In this document: in pieces, positions 58,865 to 64,000 of the stretch
How the letters are laid out: every line of letters begins with the position of its first letter
Position numbering within the stretch: position 1 is the first letter of the stretch
Source of the DNA: an uncultured Verrucomicrobiota bacterium
GTDB lineage: Bacteria > Verrucomicrobiota > Verrucomicrobiia > Chthoniobacterales > JACTMZ01
Direction of reading: 5' to 3'
DNA: 64,000 nt
Assembly: GCA_903953565.1 (NCBI GenBank)
Contig: CAJBKE010000037.1
Coordinates: 1 to 64,000 of the forward strand
The notes under the pieces: generated by a model
Told to the model about the DNA's origin: nothing
The model's input: the letters and a program-made list of their open reading frames with translations, nothing else
Database searches by the model: none
Program-made: the position numbers and the translations under genes

Positions 58865-58878
58865 GTTCCACGTGGAAC
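58865..58878. promoter_or_regulatory. parS: parS-like palindrome 1
   Basis: GTTCCACGTGGAAC, a perfect 14-bp palindrome in the 1-nt-spaced gap between cdd and mnmG. It closely matches the parS consensus bound by ParB (TGTTTCACGTGAAACA). Confidence 0.75.
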
Positions 58879-60771
58879 ATGGCGAGCATGTACGAATATC
58901 CGGAGACGTTTGACGTCTTGGTTTTGGGGGCTGGGCATGCGGGGGTGGAGGCTGCTTTGGCGGCGGCGCGTTTGGGGGCGAACACGGGGATTCTGACCCA
59001 GAATTTGGACACGATCGGGCAGATGTCCTGCAACCCGGCGATCGGCGGACTGGCCAAGGGGCACATGGTAAGGGAGATCGATGCGTTGGGAGGGGTGATG
59101 GGTCAGAACACGGACGCGACAGGGATCCAGTTCCGCATGCTGAATGCGCGGAAAGGTCCGAGCGTGCAGGCCCCGCGGGCGCAATGCGACAAGAAGGCGT
59201 ATCAGTTCCGGCTGAAGTGGGTATTGGAGCACTCCCCTCGCCTGCACTTGCTGCAAGGAAATGCGGTGCGGATATTGGTCGAGAATGGTGCGGTGGCGGG
59301 GGTGGAAACCAACCTTGGGCTTTGCTATCGGGCGCGTTCCGTGGTGGTGACCACGGGGACATTTATGCGTGGGTTGATGCATGTGGGGCTGCAGAGCACG
59401 GTGGGCGGGAGGATGGGTGATGCGGTGTCGACTCTGAGCGATTCGCTGAAGGAAATGGGGTTGGCGGTGGAGAGGTTCAAGACTGGGACTCCGTGCCGGT
59501 TGTTGGGGCGGACGATCGATTTTGCGAAATGTCAGCGTCAGGATGGGGACTCCCCTGCCCCGATGTTCAGCTTTGCCCCGGAGGAATGGGCGGGTGGTGA
59601 AGGGGGTCCGTTTACTTTGAATCGCTGGGATGGCGAGTCGTTCCACGTGGAACAAATGCCTTGTTGGGTCACTTATACCAATGAGCGGACGCATGATTTG
59701 ATCCGGGCCAACCTCGACAAGTCGCCGATGTACGCCGGGATCATCGAGGGAGTTGGGCCACGGTATTGTCCATCGATCGAAGACAAGGTGGTGCGCTTTG
59801 CCGACAAGGACCGGCACCAGCTTTTCCTTGAACCCGAGGGACGTCAGACCGGCGAATATTATGTGAATGGGGTGTCTACGAGTCTGCCGTTCGAGGTGCA
59901 GTTGGCTTTTATTCGGTCCGTGCCCGGGTTGGAAAACGCGCATATTCTGCGGGCAGGCTATGCGGTGGAGTATGATTATTGTCCGCCAACCCAGCTTCAG
60001 CCGACCTTGGAGACTAAGGCGGTTGGCGGGTTGTATTTGGCTGGGCAGATCAATGGGACATCCGGTTATGAGGAGGCGGCGGCCCAGGGGTTGATTGCGG
60101 GGGCGAATGCGGCGTTGAAGCTGGATGCCAAGCCGGCGTTCCACGTGGAACGTTCGGAGGGATATATGGGGGTGCTCATTGATGATCTGGTCACGCGCGG
60201 GACACTGGAGCCGTATCGGATGTTCACCAGCCGGGCGGAGTTCCGGTTGTTGCTGCGGCAAGACAATGCAGATCTTCGACTGGCGGAGAAGGCGAGGGGA
60301 GCAGGGTTGATTTCGTCAGAGCGTGCCGCCAAAACGGCGGCAAAAGCAGCTGCTATTGAGGAACTTAAAGAAAAATTACAAGTGGTTCGCTATGATAGTA
60401 TTACGCTGGCACAATGGATCCGGCGTCCGGAGAATTTTGTTTCAGCTCTACCGGAGGAGATGCGGCGGTTGGCTTCGGAGGAGATTTGGTCGCAGGTGGA
60501 GACCGACCTGAAATACGAAGGGTATATTCGCCGCGAGATGGAGTCGGTCGCGCGTCAGCAACGTCAGGAGGAGCATCCGGTGCCCATGGATCTTGATTAC
60601 GCGAGCATTCCCGGGTTGCGCAATGAGTCGCGGCAGAAGTTGGCGCAGGTGCGCCCGGTCACGCTTGGCCAAGCGTCTCGCATCAGTGGGGTGACGCCGG
60701 CGGATGTGGCGTTGTTGTCAGTTTGGATCCGCAAGCAGCGGGGAGGGGAACGCAAGCTGGAGGTTCTATGA
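58879..60771 (+). CDS. mnmG: tRNA uridine-5-carboxymethylaminomethyl modification enzyme MnmG
   Basis: 630 residues, normal length. FAD motif [55 protein letters not shown], and [19 protein letters not shown] in the C-terminal part. With MnmE it modifies U34 of several tRNAs. Two parS-like sites lie inside the gene, where they encode FHVE. ATG 58879 abuts the first parS-like site; ATG 58888 (MYEYPE) is also possible. In many bacteria mnmG lies near the origin. Confidence 0.96.
   Translation: MASMYEYPETFDVLVLGAGHAGVEAALAAARLGANTGILTQNLDTIGQMSCNPAIGGLAKGHMVREIDALGGVMGQNTDATGIQFRMLNARKGPSVQAPRAQCDKKAYQFRLKWVLEHSPRLHLLQGNAVRILVENGAVAGVETNLGLCYRARSVVVTTGTFMRGLMHVGLQSTVGGRMGDAVSTLSDSLKEMGLAVERFKTGTPCRLLGRTIDFAKCQRQDGDSPAPMFSFAPEEWAGGEGGPFTLNRWDGESFHVEQMPCWVTYTNERTHDLIRANLDKSPMYAGIIEGVGPRYCPSIEDKVVRFADKDRHQLFLEPEGRQTGEYYVNGVSTSLPFEVQLAFIRSVPGLENAHILRAGYAVEYDYCPPTQLQPTLETKAVGGLYLAGQINGTSGYEEAAAQGLIAGANAALKLDAKPAFHVERSEGYMGVLIDDLVTRGTLEPYRMFTSRAEFRLLLRQDNADLRLAEKARGAGLISSERAAKTAAKAAAIEELKEKLQVVRYDSITLAQWIRRPENFVSALPEEMRRLASEEIWSQVETDLKYEGYIRREMESVARQQRQEEHPVPMDLDYASIPGLRNESRQKLAQVRPVTLGQASRISGVTPADVALLSVWIRKQRGGERKLEVL
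59640..59653. promoter_or_regulatory. parS: parS-like palindrome 2
   Basis: GTTCCACGTGGAAC inside mnmG, identical to site 1 and also flanked C...A. Confidence 0.75.
60138..60151. promoter_or_regulatory. parS: parS-like palindrome 3
   Basis: GTTCCACGTGGAAC inside mnmG, identical core, flanked C...G so that the dyad extends to 16 bp. Confidence 0.75.
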
Positions 60772-61046
60772 CACGGGTAGCGATCATGGTGGCCTTGGTT
60801 TTGGCCGGGTGCGGGGAGGCGCGTGTGGATCGATCGGGAGAAGCAGACCAATGGGACCAATGGGCGCGCGGGGTGGAGGCGCGGTATCCGGTGGGTGATG
60901 GGCAGGGACACGGGCCGGACGTGGGATCAGACGAATGGGCGCGGGCTTTGCAGTGGAAGCTGGGGATTGTCGATGGGGAGGGACACGGGCCGGATATCGG
61001 CTCGGCGGAATGGCGCGGGGCGGTGGAGCAGAAGATAGGGAAATGA
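60768..61046 (+). CDS. small lipoprotein with duplicated GHGPD motif
   Basis: 92 residues, ATG overlapping the mnmG stop (ATGA). Lipobox LAGC (VALVLAGC). The mature part has two copies of a ~25-residue unit, [19 protein letters not shown] and [19 protein letters not shown]. The conserved Gly-His-Gly-Pro-Asp suggests a turn or ligand site. Function unknown; coupling to mnmG is probably incidental. Confidence 0.72.
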   Translation: MTRVAIMVALVLAGCGEARVDRSGEADQWDQWARGVEARYPVGDGQGHGPDVGSDEWARALQWKLGIVDGEGHGPDIGSAEWRGAVEQKIGK

Positions 61047-61092
61047 CTTCTTTCTCCCTTTCGGACGACGAGGTTTGGAGTAAATTCAAACG

Positions 61093-62466
61093 ATGTCCTC
61101 CTTCATCAATTTAAAAACTCCGGTGCCTGGGCCGCGGAGTCAGGCGGTGTTTGCCGAGCGGGCCAAGCATGTGGCGCCGGGGCCTTTTCATACGACGCCG
61201 ATCGTGGCGGCGCGGGCGGAGGGGGCGACGATCACGGATGTGGACGGGAATACCTTCCTTGATTTCGCCTGTGGGATCGGGGTGACGAACTTGGGGCATG
61301 CGGAGCCCTCCATCGTCGCGGCCGCCAAGGCGCAGGCGGACAAATTTTTCCACACGAGCATTAATGTGGTGGCTTACGAGGGCTACGTCGAAGTGGCCAA
61401 GCGGCTGAATGCGCGCGCACCGGGGGATTTTGCGAAGAAGACGTTTTTGGCCAGTGCCGGGGCGGAGGCCGTGGAGAATGCGATCAAGTTTGCCCGAGCG
61501 TATACGAAGCGTCAGGCGGTGATTTGCTTCGAGCATGCGTTCCACGGGCGCACTTACATGGCCATGGCGCTCACCGGAAAGGCGAATCCTTACAAGAGCG
61601 GTTTTGGTCCGTTCCCGTCGGAAATTTATCGTGCGCCTTTTCCCGATTTTTATCGCTGGCCTGGGGTCGACGGCGCAGCACCGGTGTGTCCGGGCAAGCT
61701 GCCATGCTCGTTGCCGCGCTGTTTGTGTCGCGAGGCGTTCGGGCAGTTCGAGGAAATGGCGCGGGCCGATATCGGCGAGACGAATGTCGCCGCAGTGATT
61801 ATCGAACCCGTGACGGGCGAGGGAGGATTCATTCCCGCGCCACCGCCGTTTTTGCGCATGTTGCGCGAGTGGTGCGATAAACATGGGGCGGTGCTCATCT
61901 TCGATGAGATTCAAACGGGGTTCGGGCGCACGGGAACTCTCTTTGCCTGCGAGCAATCCGGCGTGGCGCCGGATCTGCTTGTGCTGGCCAAAGGCTTGGC
62001 CAACGGATTGCCGCTCTCCGCGGTGGTGGGTAAATCAGAGGTGATCGATGCGGTGGGCATCGGGGGCGTGGGGGGCACTTACGCCGGAAACCCGGTGGCC
62101 TGCGCCGCCGCGTTGGCCGTGATGGATAAATTCGACGATCCCAAGACTCTGGAGCAGGCGCAGAAGCTGGGGAGACTTTTGGAAGACCGTTTGGAGTCTT
62201 GGTTCAAAAAATTCCCCAAAATCGGACAGGTCCGGGGCTTGGGTCCGATGCGGGCGATGGAGTTGGTCAAGGACCGTGCCACGAAAGAACCGGATAAACC
62301 GGCAGCGGCCGCGCTGGTGAAGCACAACTACGAAAATGGGGTGATCACCCTATCCTGCGGCACGCATGGCAATGTGCTCCGGTTTTTGATCCCGCTGATC
62401 GCCACCGAGGCGCAGTTGAACGAAGGATTGGATGTGATCGAGGCGGGGTTGGCCAAACTGGGATAA
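61093..62466 (+). CDS. gabT: class III PLP aminotransferase (4-aminobutyrate aminotransferase-like)
   Basis: 457 residues. Aminotransferase III signature: ITDVDGNTFLDFACGIGVTNLGH, SAGAEAVENAIKFARAYTKRQAVICFEHAFHGRTYMAMALTG, ILIFDEIQTGFGRTGTLFACE and the PLP-lysine block LVLAKGLANGLPLSAVVG. It most resembles GabT and transfers the amino group of GABA to 2-oxoglutarate; other omega-amino acids are possible. A Cys-containing insertion (CPGKLPCSLPRCLCREAF, ~195-212) is unusual for GabT. Confidence 0.87.
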   Translation: MSSFINLKTPVPGPRSQAVFAERAKHVAPGPFHTTPIVAARAEGATITDVDGNTFLDFACGIGVTNLGHAEPSIVAAAKAQADKFFHTSINVVAYEGYVEVAKRLNARAPGDFAKKTFLASAGAEAVENAIKFARAYTKRQAVICFEHAFHGRTYMAMALTGKANPYKSGFGPFPSEIYRAPFPDFYRWPGVDGAAPVCPGKLPCSLPRCLCREAFGQFEEMARADIGETNVAAVIIEPVTGEGGFIPAPPPFLRMLREWCDKHGAVLIFDEIQTGFGRTGTLFACEQSGVAPDLLVLAKGLANGLPLSAVVGKSEVIDAVGIGGVGGTYAGNPVACAAALAVMDKFDDPKTLEQAQKLGRLLEDRLESWFKKFPKIGQVRGLGPMRAMELVKDRATKEPDKPAAAALVKHNYENGVITLSCGTHGNVLRFLIPLIATEAQLNEGLDVIEAGLAKLG

Positions 62467-62512
62467 TACTGAACATTTGAACAGTATCCGGCGGATATGG
62501 TAAATCCGCGGG

Positions 62513-64000
62513 GTGAAGCGGACGGAACAGCGGGCGGCGGTGCATCTGGATGCGGATGCATTTTTTGTCGGTTGCGAGGTGGCGTCCGAGCCGTGCCTGC
62601 GCGGGAAGGCGGTGGCGGTCGGGGGGATGAAGCGCGGGATCATTGCCTCGGCGAGCTACGAGGCGCGGCGGCTTGGCATTTACACGCCGATGTCAACGGC
62701 GCGGGCGCTGAAGATTTGTCCGCACTTGGTCGTGCTGCCGGGGGATTACGAGAAGTATGAGCATTTTTCGCGGCTGATGTTTTCGCTGGTCCACGATTAC
62801 ACGCCGGTGGTGGAGGTCGGGTCGATCGACGAGGGCTACGGGGATTTGTCGGGGGTAACGAAATGGAGTCCGCGCACGGCGGCCGAGAGGTTGCGCAAAA
62901 ATATCCGCGACCATTTGCGGCTGTCCGTCTCGCAGGGTCTGGGCACGAACAAGTTGGTGGCGTCGGTGGCGTCGAAGCTGCGCAAGCCGGACAATTTTCT
63001 CGAAGTGCCGGCGGGGACGGAGCGGGAATTTCTCGCGCCGCTCGAGGTGAAGTGGCTGCCGGGAGTGGGGGCGAAGATGGAGCGTATTTTTTTGGCGGCG
63101 GGCTTGCACCGCATCGCGCAGGTGGCGGAGACGACGGTAGAGAGTCTGGAATTGATCGCGGGCTCGGGGGCGGGGCAGTTGCGGGAATTCGCGCTCGGCA
63201 TCGACGAACGTCTGATCGTGACCGAGCGCGAGGATGCGCAGTCTTACGGCAAGCAGGAGACGTTCGACGAGGACACGACAGACGAGGAGTTCGTGCGGCG
63301 CGTGCTGCGCGGGATGGCGGATCATTTGATGGCCAAGGTGCGGGCCGACGGGAAGATGATCCGCTGCGTCGAGGTGCGGCTGCGTTACAATGACATGGAG
63401 CAGAGCCGGCGAAGCGAGAGTCTCGACGAGCCGACGGATTTGGAGACGGATGTCTATGGCCTAATCGACCGGCTGGCGCGGCGCGCGTGGGATCGGCGGG
63501 TGAGTTTGCGTCTGGTCGGGTTGAAACTATCGCGCGTCTATGACGGCGGAGGGTGGCGTCAGGCAGGGTTGGATTTGCCAGGGACGGGGTATGACAAAGA
63601 GACGCGGCGGGTGTTGGCGCGTGTCATGGATGAGGCAAAAATTCGTTATGGGAGCGGGGCTGTGGTTCGGGCGCACCAGCTTCCGATGCGGCAGAGTTGT
63701 CAGTCGTCAGTTGTCAGTCGTCAGCGAAAACCGTCCGTAGGGCGGTGCCACTTCACTCACACTCAAACTCAAGTTTCAGCCGTTCTTAATGTGAAAAGCT
63801 GCTTCAGTTTCATGGATTCGTTGCTGCGGCCGGACGATATCGCACGGCTGGCGGCGGAGCGGGGGGCGAAGGCAGTGGCGATGACGGATCCGAATTTGCA
63901 CGGGGCGGTGGACTTTTGCACGGCGGCGAAAGAAGCGGGGATCAAGCCGGTCGTGGGGGCGGAGGTGAAGATTGGGGGAATTCGGTATTTGGCTTATGTG
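62513..64000 (+). CDS. DinB-type DNA polymerase fused to DnaE PHP domain (partial, runs off the window)
   Basis: At least 496 codons from GTG 62513, with no stop to the window end. Residues ~9-395 are a Y-family polymerase: VHLDADAFFVGCEVASEP (metal Asp), KRGIIASASYEARRLG, GSIDEGYGDLSG (catalytic Asp-Glu), GTNKLVASVASKLRKPDNF, helix-hairpin-helix WLPGVGAKMERIF, little finger to ~390. After a ~30-residue linker comes SCFSFMDSLLRPDDIARLAAERGAKAVAMTDPNLHGAVDF and AGIKPVVGAEV, the start of the PHP domain of C-family polymerase DnaE. PHP metal ligands are mostly replaced. The length beyond 64000 is unknown. Confidence 0.8.
   Translation, partial: MKRTEQRAAVHLDADAFFVGCEVASEPCLRGKAVAVGGMKRGIIASASYEARRLGIYTPMSTARALKICPHLVVLPGDYEKYEHFSRLMFSLVHDYTPVVEVGSIDEGYGDLSGVTKWSPRTAAERLRKNIRDHLRLSVSQGLGTNKLVASVASKLRKPDNFLEVPAGTEREFLAPLEVKWLPGVGAKMERIFLAAGLHRIAQVAETTVESLELIAGSGAGQLREFALGIDERLIVTEREDAQSYGKQETFDEDTTDEEFVRRVLRGMADHLMAKVRADGKMIRCVEVRLRYNDMEQSRRSESLDEPTDLETDVYGLIDRLARRAWDRRVSLRLVGLKLSRVYDGGGWRQAGLDLPGTGYDKETRRVLARVMDEAKIRYGSGAVVRAHQLPMRQSCQSSVVSRQRKPSVGRCHFTHTQTQVSAVLNVKSCFSFMDSLLRPDDIARLAAERGAKAVAMTDPNLHGAVDFCTAAKEAGIKPVVGAEVKIGGIRYLAYV
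63697..63724. repeat. 14-bp perfect tandem repeat in the polymerase linker
   Basis: TTGTCAGTCGTCAG occurs twice in a row and is translated in the DinB-DnaE linker (SCQSSVVSRQ region). Related words (gttgtcag, gtcgtcag) are otherwise found in intergenic repeats, e.g. near 110 and 8705. Confidence 0.75.

Noticed and set aside
63697-63724. 14-bp tandem repeat as CRISPR start
   Set aside because: Only two contiguous copies without spacers, and no cas genes in the window.
1-64000. Prophage, insertion sequence or complete integron
   Set aside because: No transposase, catalytic integrase, terminase or capsid gene was found; the arm-like proteins lack a recombinase catalytic domain.

Overview
The window is GC-rich chromosomal DNA from a free-living, aerobic, Gram-negative-type bacterium. 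Twin-arginine and lipoprotein signals, a P-protein PheA, separate PDH E1-alpha/E1-beta subunits, ScpA/ScpB, AddAB and many intergenic palindromes fit Verrucomicrobiota best. That placement is inference; no rRNA is present to confirm it.

Region 1 (about 1-18 kb) is accessory. It holds four toxin-antitoxin loci of unrelated types (VapC-like PIN, RelE/ParE, MazF, DUF433/DUF5615) and one orphan antitoxin gene. All five share one promoter cassette, TTGCGG-N17-TAATAT, mostly placed 6-8 nt before the start codon. A small integrase-arm-like protein gene is present twice (2224 and 16837), each behind an almost identical 164-nt leader with four hairpins. The first copy heads a four-gene operon of unknown function with 4-nt overlaps. 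Interspersed are a two-CBM chitinase, a metallophosphoesterase, a small phosphatase, an RlmL-like methyltransferase, NADH dehydrogenase II, an amine oxidase and CstA.

Region 2 (about 18-49 kb) is mostly core: ffh-rpsP-khpA, purB, ftsK-rodZ-like-rimO, two tandem TPR paralogues, pheA-scpB, scpA-hpf, DUF1015, cell-envelope lipoproteins, one tRNA-Arg(CCG) and the addB-addA recombination operon. Four copies of a 66-bp palindromic element with complementary hairpin loops lie between these genes.

Region 3 (about 49-64 kb) holds a Cys-rich secreted protein, a cyclophilin, an Old-Yellow-Enzyme-type reductase, lpdA, mutM, pdhABC-rluE, cdd, mnmG, a class III aminotransferase and, at the right edge, a Y-family DNA polymerase that reads without a stop into a C-family (DnaE) PHP domain. 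A gene-free 450-bp stretch at 50.05-50.5 kb carries a cluster of DnaA-box-like 9-mers, and three identical 14-bp parS-like palindromes lie at and within mnmG. By hand sampling, the + strand becomes consistently G-rich rightward of about 42 kb. Together these suggest that the replication origin/centromere region lies in this part of the window.
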